The position numbers and the translations under genes were made by a program. Source: an uncultured Mycoplasmatota bacterium (lineage in GTDB: Bacteria > Bacillota_I > Bacilli_A > RF39 > UBA660). Taken from it: a DNA stretch of 34,958 nucleotides. The stretch's first letter is position 1. Each line of letters starts with the position of its first letter. The notes beneath the pieces are model-generated. The model was not told the DNA's origin, did no database searches, and saw nothing but the letters and a program-made list of their open reading frames with translations. The stretch is from positions 1 to 34,958 of the forward strand of contig CANOTJ010000010.1 of the NCBI GenBank assembly GCA_947570175.1, given 5' to 3'. This document shows, piece by piece, positions 7,705 to 17,500 of the stretch.

Positions 7705-7744
7705 AAGAAAAAAAGGAATGAAATATCTTCACCCTATTTTCATT
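7705..7744 (-). terminator. Terminator of the pseudopilin gene
   Basis: AATGAAAATA pairs with TATTTCATT (one mismatch) and is followed by CC and a T7 run on the minus strand. The stem begins at the gene's stop codon. Confidence 0.7.
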
Positions 7745-10682
7745 AAAATCCATATCTCATTCTATCAATATAAGCGTTTTTTGCAATCTGTTCATCTGTT
7801 AATGCTCCATCATGAATTCTTACTGCAAATATATATCCTTTAAAGAAATTACCATCCCTACAAACATTACTAACACTTCTATCGGCAGGATTACATCCTA
7901 ATACTAACGGAGCTTCAGATTCTTTATATGCTTTGCTTGAGTAAGTATGCTCACTCTTAAATTTATCAGAAGTAGTATCTTCGCCTGAGTATAAATTAAA
8001 AAATGCAGTTGGAGTTCCATATCCAGAAAATCCATTTTTAATAGAAAGTGCTCGATAATTAATCCTGTTTAATGTTGAAGGTGTTGTAAATGTGGTATCA
8101 TCTTCATAGCCAAAAGTATTTATATAAGCTGAGCCAAATCCATTTCCTCCAATTACAACCCCCGCTCTTTCTACACTACTAATAACATGATACTGCGATG
8201 CTGTATTACTAAGGTCTGTAGGCTTATAAACTGTTTCTATTGTAAATTCATTCTTACCTTTAATAAAATCAAAAGCCAAATAATCATCTACCCCGTCAAA
8301 ATATAAAGCATTATCTATACGTTCATTACATATCATTTGACCATGATAATTTGAATATGCAATGCAGACATCTCTCTGCCATCCACTTGTTGTAGATATG
8401 GTTCGTGGCATTCCTGTCTCATCTGACAAACTTCTCCAATGATAGGGACCTCCATCATCTTCGATTCCATCTAAATGTGCTAACAAAGAACCTTTTATTT
8501 CATAATCGTTTATTGTTACCCCTGTTACTTCTTTAACAGTTTGACTACTTCCCTGATAATAACTTGTTCCATCACTAATTCTTGTCACTATTTGTCCTGG
8601 TTTTTTAAATACTAATTCGATCGATGAAGTTGGAATGATATACCATGTTTTTGCAGTTATCTCACTAACATATTGACTGGCGCAATTCTGTTTTTCTTTT
8701 GGGGCTTCCTCTGAACTATTACACTTGTAAACTAATACAGTTTGATTATTTTTTATATCTACATCAATTGAAGTATAAAAGTAAAAAGTAGGAGTTGTGA
8801 TAGTTGATCCATTAAATTGTACCTTATAAGTCTTACTAGTTCTCCAATTAGTTCTACTTAACTGTCCTGTTGAATCAGTTGAATCATTATATCCATAGGT
8901 TGGTGGAATATATGGTTTTGATTTTTCATTTACAAGATCTGATTTTTTGGATATTCCTACTCCATTTTTACATTCCACTTGAAAAGTATGAATTGCTGTT
9001 GTTGTATTTTGTCCATATGCATTATAAGGCTTTAATCCTGTAAATGTATGTGTATTAGTACTGCTAGTTATCCAACTTCCATTATCCATCTTAAATTTAT
9101 ATTCTGAAATCCCACTTAGTGAACTACATCTTGCTGTTACTGTTATTTTATCGGTTGATATTGGTGTTACGTCTGCTTTGACACTTGGTTCATTTGGATC
9201 TATTTGAGAAACTGTATACTCTTTTTGTTTCGAATTTGTTCCATCTGATACTAATGCTCTAATATTTCCCATCTCATGAAAATCTATTTGTGGTGATTTA
9301 CTTGTTGTCTTATACCATTTATTTGCTTCTATTTTAGTTGTTGTTCCGCTACAAATTCCTGGTTCATTTCCAGTACCACAAACTGATATATTTATTTTAC
9401 TCGTTGCATTAACACTAGAATAAAAATAGTATTCTGGATTTGTTATATTTGTATCAGGATATGTGATGGTTACTGTTTTGCTAGTTGTCCATCCAGTTGC
9501 TGGACTAGATGCAAATTTTATATCTGCAATTGTCTTCGTCGATCCCTTTCCAGTTGCTTCTGCTACTTGTCCATTATTACTTGTACATTTTACATATACT
9601 GTATGTTCTCCTGATTTTACTCCATTAAATGTATACGTAGCATTCGTTTTATTATGAATTAACTCTCCATTATCAATTTTAAATTCATATGATGAAACTG
9701 CTTCGCTTGAGGTACAAATCGCCTTTACTGATATACTATTTGTAGTAGATCCTGTCACTTCTATTGTAGCCTTTAAATCGTCTTTTGTTTTAATCAAAGC
9801 TTCTTTAGATACTTTATCATCTATTTTTGTTTGAACCTGATAGGCTGTTCCACTTTTTAAATTAGTAAAAGTACTCTCTTTTTGCCAAGCCCCATACTTC
9901 CCTTCTGACTCTTTTTTTATTCGATAATATACTTCTTTTGTACAAGTACCTGAGTATTGGTTTTGAGTAGCTGTAATAGTATTTATAGTACTCACTAAAG
10001 TAGGTTTTGTATCTGTAATCGTTGTAAGAGCAATGGTTGATTGGATAATATTACTTTTCATAGTATTTCCATTGCTTTTAGTTGTTACAATAACATACCA
10101 TTCATAACTATTAGAATCACTTCCAGTAATATTAGTAGTATACTCTTGAGATGTAGCTCCTTTAATTGCTTCTCCGTTTTGATACCATTGATACGTATAA
10201 GCATTTTTTTTCGCTGGTCGTACCGTTGCTGTTAAAGTTAAATTCTCAATATTACAAATAGAAGGATTTTTTCCAGATATCGTTTTCGCCCTTACAATTA
10301 CTTTATTAATTTTATCAGAATTCTTCTGTTTATCAATGCAGCCTCCTTTTTCATTATCTTTGGTTTTCAAATACAAATAGTTACATTCTTCTGATGTATC
10401 ATAACAAAAATAACTAGAATCATTATCTATTTTTTTTGAATCTCTAATGTTTAAAGAAGAAAGATTTCTTTTACTAGAGTCACAATCCTCTAAAACTTTA
10501 ATTCCCTCCTCTGTCATTTGTTTCTCAATCTCTCTTGTTACCATTTTATATTCTGATGTAAAAGTATTTTGTTTGGATTCTTTTACAACATTTAAAACAA
10601 CTGGTGTTGTAATTGTAGCTAAAATTCCAATAATGATAATAATAGCTAATAACTCTACCAAAGTAAATCCTCTTTTTACCAT
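7743..10682 (-). CDS. Very long pseudopilin-like surface protein with Ig-like repeats and LamG domain
   Basis: A 979-residue protein. It begins MVKRG followed by FTLVELLAIIIIIGILA, a textbook type IV prepilin leader cut after Gly5, with Phe+1 and Glu+5. Unlike true pilins (about 150 residues) it continues with stacked beta modules: an Ig-like domain (about 125-215), FN3-like repeats, and a duplicated two-module block (WTTSKTVTITYP... and WRTSKTYKVQF...). A LamG/concanavalin-like domain ends the protein (about 760-979, ALYFDGVDDYLAFDF). It is probably a membrane- or pilus-associated adhesin exported through a prepilin-peptidase route, but no pilus assembly genes are in the window. It has its own promoter and terminator, so it is monocistronic. 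Confidence 0.82.
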   Translation of the reverse strand: MVKRGFTLVELLAIIIIIGILATITTPVVLNVVKESKQNTFTSEYKMVTREIEKQMTEEGIKVLEDCDSSKRNLSSLNIRDSKKIDNDSSYFCYDTSEECNYLYLKTKDNEKGGCIDKQKNSDKINKVIVRAKTISGKNPSICNIENLTLTATVRPAKKNAYTYQWYQNGEAIKGATSQEYTTNITGSDSNSYEWYVIVTTKSNGNTMKSNIIQSTIALTTITDTKPTLVSTINTITATQNQYSGTCTKEVYYRIKKESEGKYGAWQKESTFTNLKSGTAYQVQTKIDDKVSKEALIKTKDDLKATIEVTGSTTNSISVKAICTSSEAVSSYEFKIDNGELIHNKTNATYTFNGVKSGEHTVYVKCTSNNGQVAEATGKGSTKTIADIKFASSPATGWTTSKTVTITYPDTNITNPEYYFYSSVNATSKINISVCGTGNEPGICSGTTTKIEANKWYKTTSKSPQIDFHEMGNIRALVSDGTNSKQKEYTVSQIDPNEPSVKADVTPISTDKITVTARCSSLSGISEYKFKMDNGSWITSSTNTHTFTGLKPYNAYGQNTTTAIHTFQVECKNGVGISKKSDLVNEKSKPYIPPTYGYNDSTDSTGQLSRTNWRTSKTYKVQFNGSTITTPTFYFYTSIDVDIKNNQTVLVYKCNSSEEAPKEKQNCASQYVSEITAKTWYIIPTSSIELVFKKPGQIVTRISDGTSYYQGSSQTVKEVTGVTINDYEIKGSLLAHLDGIEDDGGPYHWRSLSDETGMPRTISTTSGWQRDVCIAYSNYHGQMICNERIDNALYFDGVDDYLAFDFIKGKNEFTIETVYKPTDLSNTASQYHVISSVERAGVVIGGNGFGSAYINTFGYEDDTTFTTPSTLNRINYRALSIKNGFSGYGTPTAFFNLYSGEDTTSDKFKSEHTYSSKAYKESEAPLVLGCNPADRSVSNVCRDGNFFKGYIFAVRIHDGALTDEQIAKNAYIDRMRYGF

Positions 10683-10706
10683 TTTATCGTACTCCTATCT
10701 TCTATC

Positions 10707-10734
10707 ATTATACCATAAAATAACAGTTTCGCAA
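10707..10734 (-). promoter_or_regulatory. Promoter of the pseudopilin gene
   Basis: TTGCGA (10729-10734) and TATAAT (10707-10712), 16-bp spacer, 25 bp before the ATG with AGGAG between. Confidence 0.65.
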
Positions 10735-10768
10735 TGTAAAAAAGAAAAAGCGTTTCAAAAAACGCTTT
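10735..10768 (-). terminator. Terminator downstream of the split tRNA-Glu 3' end
   Basis: A nine-bp perfect stem AAAGCGTTT/AAACGCTTT has a four-base loop and is followed by a T-rich tract on the minus strand. It lies 12 bp after the encoded CCA end of the ancestral tRNA-Glu gene. Confidence 0.8.
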
Positions 10769-10780
10769 CATATTTCAAAA

Positions 10781-10826
10781 TGGTGATCCGTACGAGATTT
10801 GAACTCGTGAATGCTGCCTTGAGAGG
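10781..10826 (-). pseudogene. 3' half of chromosomal tRNA-Glu(CUC), left attachment site
   Basis: Read on the minus strand, this contains the 3' half of a tRNA: part of the anticodon loop (CTCTCAA), the 3' anticodon stem GGCAG, a T arm (ACGAG/CTCGT), the acceptor strand ACGGATC, discriminator A and encoded CCA (TGG at 10781-10783). Beyond 10826 the sequence no longer fits any tRNA. The missing 5' half is 14.5 kb away at 25323-25363. The two halves share the 10-bp core CCTTGAGAGG (10817-10826 and 25323-25332). Joined, they give matching acceptor (GGTCCGT/ACGGATC) and anticodon (CTGCC/GGCAG) stems. Confidence 0.93.
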
Positions 10827-10947
10827 CACCTTATCAAGCATAAGTATACTCTTAAAATTTTTAAAAATCAATTAAATTTCTTTGAAAAATAGGAAATTTT
10901 TTTAAATGCTTTAAAACCATTTTTTCATTGATTTTTGGGCATTTTTG

Positions 10948-10997
10948 AAAAATCCGCCACTTTTCCGCCACTTTTTTAGTTTTTTCGTTGTCCAAAA
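10948..10997. repeat. Left arm-site-like repeat of the island
   Basis: TCCGCCACTTT is repeated twice in tandem within 10948-10977, followed by GTTGTCCAAAA at 10987-10997. The same 30-bp block and GTTGTCCAAAA occur in the same orientation at 25190-25241 near the other end. The spacing and position suggest binding sites for the integrase N-terminal domain (inference). The surrounding 10827-11060 has no coding sequence. Confidence 0.75.
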
Positions 10998-11060
10998 CAA
11001 ATTTGGATTTTTTTATGTTAAAAAAACAGCTTTTGACAAACTGTTTTTTTTCATTCTAAA

Positions 11061-11135
11061 TGGTAGTCTATACGGGATTTGAACCCGTGTTTCTGCCTTG
11101 AGAGGGCAGCGTCTTGACCCCTTGACTAATAGACC
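11061..11135 (-). tRNA. Intact tRNA-Glu(CUC) carried by the island
   Basis: A complete 75-nt tRNA with encoded CCA. The acceptor GGTCTAT pairs with ATAGACT (one G-U), the D stem is GTC/GAC, the anticodon stem CTGCC/GGCAG encloses the loop CTCTCAA with anticodon CTC, the T stem is ACGGG/CCCGT, and the discriminator is A. Its sequence differs from the split chromosomal copy in the acceptor and T stems, so it is a separate gene and not a reconstituted half. It lies between the left attachment core and the integrase, so it is island-borne under the simplest reading. It probably replaces the function lost when the host tRNA-Glu was interrupted. Confidence 0.95.
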
Positions 11136-11140
11136 ATAAC

Positions 11141-11202
11141 AATAATGTCCTTTTCAAAAGACATTATTATCTTAACATAAATTGCCCTTTTTTACAATAC
11201 TT
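11141..11202 (-). promoter_or_regulatory. Promoter and leader hairpin of the island tRNA-Glu
   Basis: Upstream of the tRNA is a hairpin (AATAATGT/ACATTATT stems around 11141-11168) preceded by ATAATAAT and TATTGTAAAAA. The same order, with TATTGTAAAAA, ATAATAAT and a hairpin ending at the tRNA, lies upstream of the split copy (25368 to about 25425). The two tRNA genes thus share a homologous leader. The TTGTAA box overlaps the integrase stop codon. Confidence 0.6.
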
Positions 11203-12874
11203 TAGAGGAATTTTTATTATAAACAAATTCTTGTTTTTCTACTTCTAATTGCACAACATTTACTGGTGTTAACGTAAATTGATCTCCATACATCTCCTGT
11301 TGTTGTTCTATCCAATCAAATACATTGTCAACACTAACTCCTCTATCATCCAAATTCTTCATTTTAGGATACTTTTTCAGTACTTCTTCTTTACAATATT
11401 TCATTTTATCCAATACATCTATATTTTCATTTGGCAATAAATAGTTTAATATATTGCCAATAGCTTTTGTAGAAGCATATTTTCTACCTGTGCATATTGA
11501 TAGTATCTGATTAATGTTAAAAGTTTTTCCTTCACTAAAATCTTTAAATATTGAAACTGCTTCTTTTTTCTTATTTTTGTTTTTATGACTATATTTAAAG
11601 GTAGTTGATAATTGTGAATGTCCCATTAAGGCTGCCACATCATTTGGACCTAATTCTGGATTCTCATTCATTTGCAAAGTACAATAACTATGTCTAAGAC
11701 CATGTAGAGTTACATGTTTCAAATCGTACTTATCAAGAAATTCATTCCATTTTTTACCTGGATATTCAGGTCGCATTAAATCTCCTTTTTCACTTAAAAA
11801 TAAATTATCTATTTCCTTATAATGAGAATCTTTAAGTTTTAAACCTTCTATTTTCCTATTTCGCCATTCTAAATATTCATCTATGATTTCTAAGCAAAAA
11901 AATGGTACAGGAACATCTCTAATGCTTTTTTCGGTCTTAGGTTTTGCATTCTCTACTACATTATGTTTTTGCTTATCACGAACAACATCTCTTGCTACAT
12001 GTAAAGTAGAAGCTTCATAATTTATATCTTCTAAATGTAATCCTAATAATTCTCCTTTTCTAAAACCAGTAAATAAAGTTATAACAAACATACATTTTGA
12101 TTCTACATCTTCGCTTTTTAAAAAATCAAAAACTTCTATCATTTGCTCCTTATTAAAAGTATCTTTTTCTGTTTTTGCTATTGGTGGAGCTTGAACTTTT
12201 AATAATGGATTTGTATTAAGATACTCCCAATCAACTGCCCTATTTAACATATTTCTTAATAACCTATAAACATCATTTGCTGTAGTAGAAGAAATTTTTT
12301 CCTCTGTTTTTCCAGTCAATTTCTTTCTATTCATCAACTCATTAATAAATCGTTTTAAAATTAGCGGATCTAACTTACTTAATTTATATTTTCCTAACTT
12401 TGGCAAAATATCTGTATCAAGTTTTGAAATAACCCCATCAACTGTAGTTGAACTAAGTCCTGCACAGTGATTTTCCAAAAATATTTTTGAGAATTCTTCT
12501 AATGTTATATTTCCTTTATTACTAGAAACATTCTTATTAAGCTTATATTCAGCCAATTTAGTATCTCTAAGTTTTCTTGCATCTGCCAAAGATCCTATTA
12601 TTGTTTCACAAAAGTAAAAATAACCTAATTCTCCTTTTGTACCCTTTTTAATTCTAATTTGATATTTAGAAGGAGCTAATTGATAAATATATGTGTCAAC
12701 TTTTTTTTCTTTGTATTTTGTTTTTTTCTTTTTAATTACTTTATTTTCTTCTATCGATTCAATTTTTGTAGTTTTTACTTGAGTAGAATTAAAATCCATT
12801 TTTTTTAATTTTATTCTTTCCTCAAAATCTTCTATATATTGATTTCTAATTTTAATTACTTTTTCTAAAGGCAA
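11192..12874 (-). CDS. int: Tyrosine site-specific integrase of the island (N-terminus probably altered)
   Basis: A tyrosine recombinase of up to 560 residues. An arm-binding AP2-like region (about 60-120, YQIRIKKGTKGELGYFYF) is followed by a SAM-like core-binding domain (about 125-235) and the catalytic domain (about 245-450). Catalytic residues are seen: Arg in FTGFRKGELLGL, a Lys region NAKPKTEKSIRDVPV, HGLRHSYC, LMGHSQLSTTF and the Tyr in KYSH. About 110 extra residues follow. The frame starts with a TTG at 12874 without a ribosome site, stays open upstream into IS91-associated DNA, and the first ATG is residue 26. The original 5' end was therefore probably replaced by the insertion. Function is likely but not assured. 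Confidence 0.88.
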   Translation of the reverse strand: MPLEKVIKIRNQYIEDFEERIKLKKMDFNSTQVKTTKIESIEENKVIKKKKTKYKEKKVDTYIYQLAPSKYQIRIKKGTKGELGYFYFCETIIGSLADARKLRDTKLAEYKLNKNVSSNKGNITLEEFSKIFLENHCAGLSSTTVDGVISKLDTDILPKLGKYKLSKLDPLILKRFINELMNRKKLTGKTEEKISSTTANDVYRLLRNMLNRAVDWEYLNTNPLLKVQAPPIAKTEKDTFNKEQMIEVFDFLKSEDVESKCMFVITLFTGFRKGELLGLHLEDINYEASTLHVARDVVRDKQKHNVVENAKPKTEKSIRDVPVPFFCLEIIDEYLEWRNRKIEGLKLKDSHYKEIDNLFLSEKGDLMRPEYPGKKWNEFLDKYDLKHVTLHGLRHSYCTLQMNENPELGPNDVAALMGHSQLSTTFKYSHKNKNKKKEAVSIFKDFSEGKTFNINQILSICTGRKYASTKAIGNILNYLLPNENIDVLDKMKYCKEEVLKKYPKMKNLDDRGVSVDNVFDWIEQQQEMYGDQFTLTPVNVVQLEVEKQEFVYNKNSSKVL

Positions 12875-12881
12875 TTTATGA

Positions 12882-13024
12882 TTTTCTGAAATTTTTAATT
12901 CTGGTGGTGATGTTTGGGAACTTAGAAGTTTACTAGGACATTCTTCTATTAATTCTACTATGGTTTATTTACATTTAGCTGAGGATTTTTCTAAAGTTAA
13001 ATCTCCTTTGGATGGAGCTTTTTA
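12882..13024 (+). pseudogene. C-terminal fragment of a second tyrosine recombinase (IS91-associated)
   Basis: This plus-strand open frame has no start codon and encodes about 47 residues. They contain GGDVWELRSLLGHSSINST and MVYLHLAEDFSKVKSPLD, the C-terminal HxxR-to-Tyr end of a XerC-type recombinase, including the His (LLGHSS) and the Tyr (VYLH). It ends directly before the IS91-type transposase start, an order known for some IS91 relatives that carry a recombinase ORF upstream. The fragment starts within a few bases of the island integrase start codon on the opposite strand, marking the insertion point. Confidence 0.8.
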
Positions 13025-14134
13025 ATGTATACTGTTCAAGATATTTTTCTTATCTATGGTCCTAGTTATATCAAAGAACATAAATTATCTAAAGATGAAT
13101 GGAAAGTCTATAACTCTATTACAAATTGTAAAACAAAAGAACTCGGTTTTCATACCATTACTTGTGAACATTGTGGAAAGGTTACTACCTCTTTCAATAG
13201 TTGTCGCAATAGACATTGTCCTCTATGTCAAAGTTATGCTCGTGAAAAATGGATTCAAAATGAAGCTTCTTATTTACTTGATTGTCCTTATTTTCATATT
13301 GTTACTACTGTTCCTCATGAATTAAATGAAATTGCTTTATATAACAAAAAAGAATTTTACAATATTCTATTTAAAGCTACTAGTGAATCTATTTTAGAAC
13401 TTTCTAATGATCCAAAATGGTTAGGAGCTAAAGTTGGTATTACTTCTATTCTCCATACTTGGGGACAAACTATGGAATTCCATCCTCATATTCATTCTAT
13501 TGTTACTGGTGGCGGAATTAAAAATAATAAATGGATTTCTTCTAAAGAAAATTATCTATTTAAAGTTCAAGTTTTATCTTCTTTATTTAGAGGTAAATTT
13601 TTATCTATGCTTAAGGCATTAAATTTAAGTTTACCAAATCATTTAGCTTATTTAAAAGATTATAATCAATTGAATAAATTTTTAGAACCACTTTATAAGA
13701 AGGATTGGGTAACTTATATTGAACCACCAAAGGGAAGTTCAGAAAATGTTATAGAATATATTGGTAGATATTCTTTTAGAGTAGCTATTTCTAATCAAAG
13801 AATCAAAGATATCTCTAATGGTAAAATTACTTTTGAATACAAAGATTATAAAGACAATTCAAAAATAAAAACAATGACTATTTCAGCCAATGAATTTATT
13901 AGAAGATTTCTTCTTAATGTATTACCAAAACATTTTACTAAAATTAAACACTATGGACTTTTAACGAATAGAAATAAGAAACATTTAATTAAACTATGTA
14001 GAATTCTTATTGGACAAACAATTTTTAGTGATTTTACTTCTACCTTAAAAAGAAAGGTAATAGAGTTTGTTTGCCCTGATTGTGGTATGAATAAATTTTT
14101 ATATTCATTTTTCTACAAACGATCCTATTGCTGA
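13025..14134 (+). CDS. IS91-family (HUH/Y2-type) transposase
   Basis: A 369-residue rolling-circle transposase. The N-terminal zinc-binding domain has CEHCGK and CRNRHCPLCQ (about 40-62). The HUH motif is HPHIHSIVTGGG (about 153-164). The tyrosine region is EYIGRYSFRVAISNQRI (about 240-256). A C-terminal CPDCG follows. The length is close to the usual 370-420, and all visible key residues are present, so the protein may be active. It begins immediately after a truncated recombinase frame. IS91 elements move by one-ended, rolling-circle transposition and make no target duplication, so the exact ends cannot be defined here. Confidence 0.92.
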   Translation: MYTVQDIFLIYGPSYIKEHKLSKDEWKVYNSITNCKTKELGFHTITCEHCGKVTTSFNSCRNRHCPLCQSYAREKWIQNEASYLLDCPYFHIVTTVPHELNEIALYNKKEFYNILFKATSESILELSNDPKWLGAKVGITSILHTWGQTMEFHPHIHSIVTGGGIKNNKWISSKENYLFKVQVLSSLFRGKFLSMLKALNLSLPNHLAYLKDYNQLNKFLEPLYKKDWVTYIEPPKGSSENVIEYIGRYSFRVAISNQRIKDISNGKITFEYKDYKDNSKIKTMTISANEFIRRFLLNVLPKHFTKIKHYGLLTNRNKKHLIKLCRILIGQTIFSDFTSTLKRKVIEFVCPDCGMNKFLYSFFYKRSYC

Positions 14135-14402
14135 TATCTGGTATAACAGACAAAACATCAACAAGTCGTTTCTTGGGGAAAGGGGTCATCATATCTTTTT
14201 TACCAATTTACGGTTTATTTTGCTTTTAAAATTATATTTGATTTTCAAATTTACTATTTTATAACTATATTGAAAAAATACTTTTTCCTTAAGACTTTGG
14301 TACAATGCAGTTATAAAACTTTTTGGCTGCTCAAAAATTTTCATAACTTGCTAGACATTATATCATGTCGTGATGCCTTCACCTTTACTTAAGTGTTAAT
14401 CT

Positions 14403-14447
14403 CACTCGCATAGCGAGTGGTTTTTTGTAGTTGCTTTACGCAACTAC
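14403..14447 (+). terminator. Twin hairpins downstream of the IS91 transposase
   Basis: CACTCGC/GCGAGTG with a three-base loop is followed by T6 (a good plus-strand terminator), then GTAGTTGC/GCAACTAC (14427-14447). The stretch 14135-14402 has no gene. The hairpins may also be the subterminal palindromes of the IS91 origin end, which I cannot confirm. Confidence 0.6.
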
Positions 14448-14464
14448 CCCCTAAAGGATAATAA

Positions 14465-14497
14465 AAAGAGGCCTGAATTTTCATTCAGCACCCTCTT
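14465..14497 (-). terminator. Terminator of the giant metallopeptidase gene
   Basis: On the minus strand AAGAGG and CTGAAT pair with ATTCAG and CTCTT around a GAAA loop, followed by TTTATT. It lies about 25 bp after the stop codon. Confidence 0.8.
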
Positions 14498-14521
14498 AAT
14501 GTTTAAGAATCTTGATTTGTC

Positions 14522-17500
14522 TTATTTTATAGGTTTTAATTCAGGGTATCCCTTTTCGTTTATAATATCTAAGTTCCAAATGTTTTCATCAAAATTTAGA
14601 ATATCTTGGTAGAATGATTTTGTATGTATTTCTAATTCTGTTGCTTCTTTTAAACTAGCTGCAGTTTCTTCAGTTATACTACTAAATCCTTGTTCTCCTG
14701 CATATTCATAACAGTTTTCTATTGTTGCTTTGATTTGCGCTGCAGTAGCTCCTGTAAATTTGTAAGGTATTTTTTCATTTCCTTCTGCATCTGTAAATCC
14801 TTCCATTCTTCCTAATGCAATAGAATTCTTTATTGTTGGAGTATTATATATATTTCCAACTATTCCACCATTAAATTCGCTGTTTGCAACTGGTGAATAA
14901 GTATTTCCTGTTTTATATATATTTACTCTTGAAACAACATTTTCTATTGTTCCACCTTCTTGCATTGCACCTACTACTCCACCATTTTCTGTTGTTTTAA
15001 CTTCTAATACACCTTGTACGAAAACATTCTTAATACTTCCACTATATTTTCTACCTATAAATGTTGATGCATAAACACCTGTTGCATTTACATTTGCATC
15101 TTTTACTGATATATTTTCAAAAGTAGAATTTGACTTGTCTTGTCCTGATATGACTGCAACGTTATGTCTTCCTGCTAATGTGATTTTTTCAAATCTCATG
15201 TTTCTCAATGTTGCTCCATTTGTTTGTTTAGCAAATGCATTTGCATAATCGGATGTATTACTTTTTACATTTGAGAAGTTTTTAATACTTAAATTTTCTA
15301 CAGTTCCATTAAATACATTAAATAATGATAGATTTGTTAAATTTGATAATGTATGTCCTTGGCCATCTATCTTACCATTAAATGTTCCTGTAATAACAGA
15401 ATCTGTACCAGTATAATCTGTGAAATCTATATCATTACCTATTACATATATTCCACCTAAGTCATCATTGATTTTACTAAATTCTGATGCTGTTGTTATT
15501 GTAACTTTATATGGTTCTGCTTTTAAATCCTTATAGGTAACAGTACTATTTTGACCTCCGATTAAACCTAAGTCATTTCTTCCACCAAAATTCATTTGTA
15601 TGTTTTTAGCACTAATGTTTATTAATTCACTAACTTCAGTTCTTGCTGCTAAAGCACCTACATTTGAAAGATTTTTCGGAATATTCGTATTTTCTAATAC
15701 TAAGTTTGTAACTGAACCATATCTTATTTTTTGGAATATTGGTAGTGTATTTCCAATTATCTTATGACCATTTCCATCTAATTTACCCATAAATGTTGCA
15801 GTAACATTAGTAGTCATATTAGAGAAATCAATATCATTATCTAATACATAATATCCATATGGTTCTTCATTAATCTTTTGAACTAATTCTTCAGCAGTCT
15901 TAATATGTTTTGTTTCAATTGTTGTTCCTAATGGATCATCAACAAAGTCATTTGTTATGCTCTTTAAGTAATGATAATAAAGTTTTCTAAGAGTAGTTCT
16001 TTGAGTTGCGTTTCTATTAGTGTCAGTTGATAAAGCTTGATAGAATCTTTCAATCATATAATCTACATCTATATATTTATTGTTTTTTATGCTTTCTTCT
16101 ACCGTAGCATATCTACTCATTTTGTATTCTTTCCAATTCATCGCTGTTCCAGTAACAGACTTAGTAATTTTTTGAATAGCATCTAAATCTGTTGCAGTAT
16201 TTCCTCTTCCATAAGTAACATACCCATCAACACCAGCGTAACCAAGCATTTCAAAATAGTTACGTTTTGCTGAAAATGCGTCTGGAATACCATTATCATT
16301 ATGACCAATATACCAACGATTTACCCAAACAGACTCAAATCCATAATCATTACTACCAAGACTATTAATTACTTTAAGACCTCTTACACTTACTCCCCAT
16401 GCATTTTCAGGACGTATAATGATTCTATTGTCATATAAAGACTCTAGTGAGGTTAAATTCATTTGTTCTGCTTGAGCTGCAGTAATCGCTCCCCAAGAAG
16501 ACCATGAGCCAGATTGATTCATTCTTGTTGCAACTCTTGCTTGTTGCTCAGGTGTTAATTTTATAAATGCCTTACCTTCAATATAATCAAGTAAATCTAA
16601 AGCATTTTGTTGCCCTTTAAAATAATTCTCTAATTTTTCTCTAGTATCAATTCTTTCTGGAGTTAAATTTTGAGTAGCATTTCCTTCTTTATTTAAATAG
16701 AAAGTTGTATTGAAGTAGTATGGTCCAACATCTTGAATAAGATTATTCTCACTCCAAATCTTATTTTGTTGAACATTACCTTCAGTAAGAGTTTCAAGAC
16801 CTGCCTTAAATCTAGTTCCACTTTGGAATAACATTATTTTATCAAATAAAGCATGTTCAAATTCGTGAGTCCAAGTATCAAAATTAGTAAGACCTGGTCT
16901 AGCTATGAACCATAAGAATCCTGCAGTATTTCCAACGCCAGCAGCACTTCCAGTAGGTTGCCATAAGCCCAATACTTCACTAAAGTTTTTAAAGAATGGA
17001 TAATCTTGACCAACTCTTCCTTGTGTATAAACAGGACTAGTTGATATTACAACGTTAGTTCCAGGAAAATAGGTATTTTTATAACCTGTGATTATTCTAG
17101 TACAATCATAAACCATAATACAATAGTTATTCCATTTACCAGGATCAAATGATCCAGCTAAGGTATTAAAATGTTTTTTAACTAAAGAAACATGATTGTT
17201 AACTTTGCTTCTCACTTCATTTCTTCCAGCCTCTGTACTAGGATCTTTATGATACAATTGTGAAGGACCAATTTGTAAATGAGCAGGTCCAGAAATGATA
17301 TAAGCACAATCAGCAGGCATTGTAATAACTGGAAGTATCATTCTACTATTTTTCTTAAGTTGATACCATGCACGATATAAAATTTTAGGATTTTTATCCA
17401 CTCCAAACTCAGCCAAAATATTTCTTGCCCCAAAATATTCTGTAAACCAATCATTTACATCTTTATATCCACCTATATTACTGATAATATAATCTAAGAA

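Noticed and set aside
10041..10875. Plus-strand open frames opposite the pseudopilin gene and across the truncated tRNA
   Set aside because: They are shadows of the minus-strand gene, lack ribosome sites, and one crosses a promoter, terminator and tRNA fragment.
10948..10977. TCCGCCAC tandem units considered as part of a CRISPR array
   Set aside because: Only two adjacent copies without spacers, present once near each island end. Integrase arm sites fit better.
13056..13622. Additional plus-strand frames inside the IS91 transposase
   Set aside because: Out-of-frame shadows. The 369-residue frame has zinc, HUH and tyrosine motifs.
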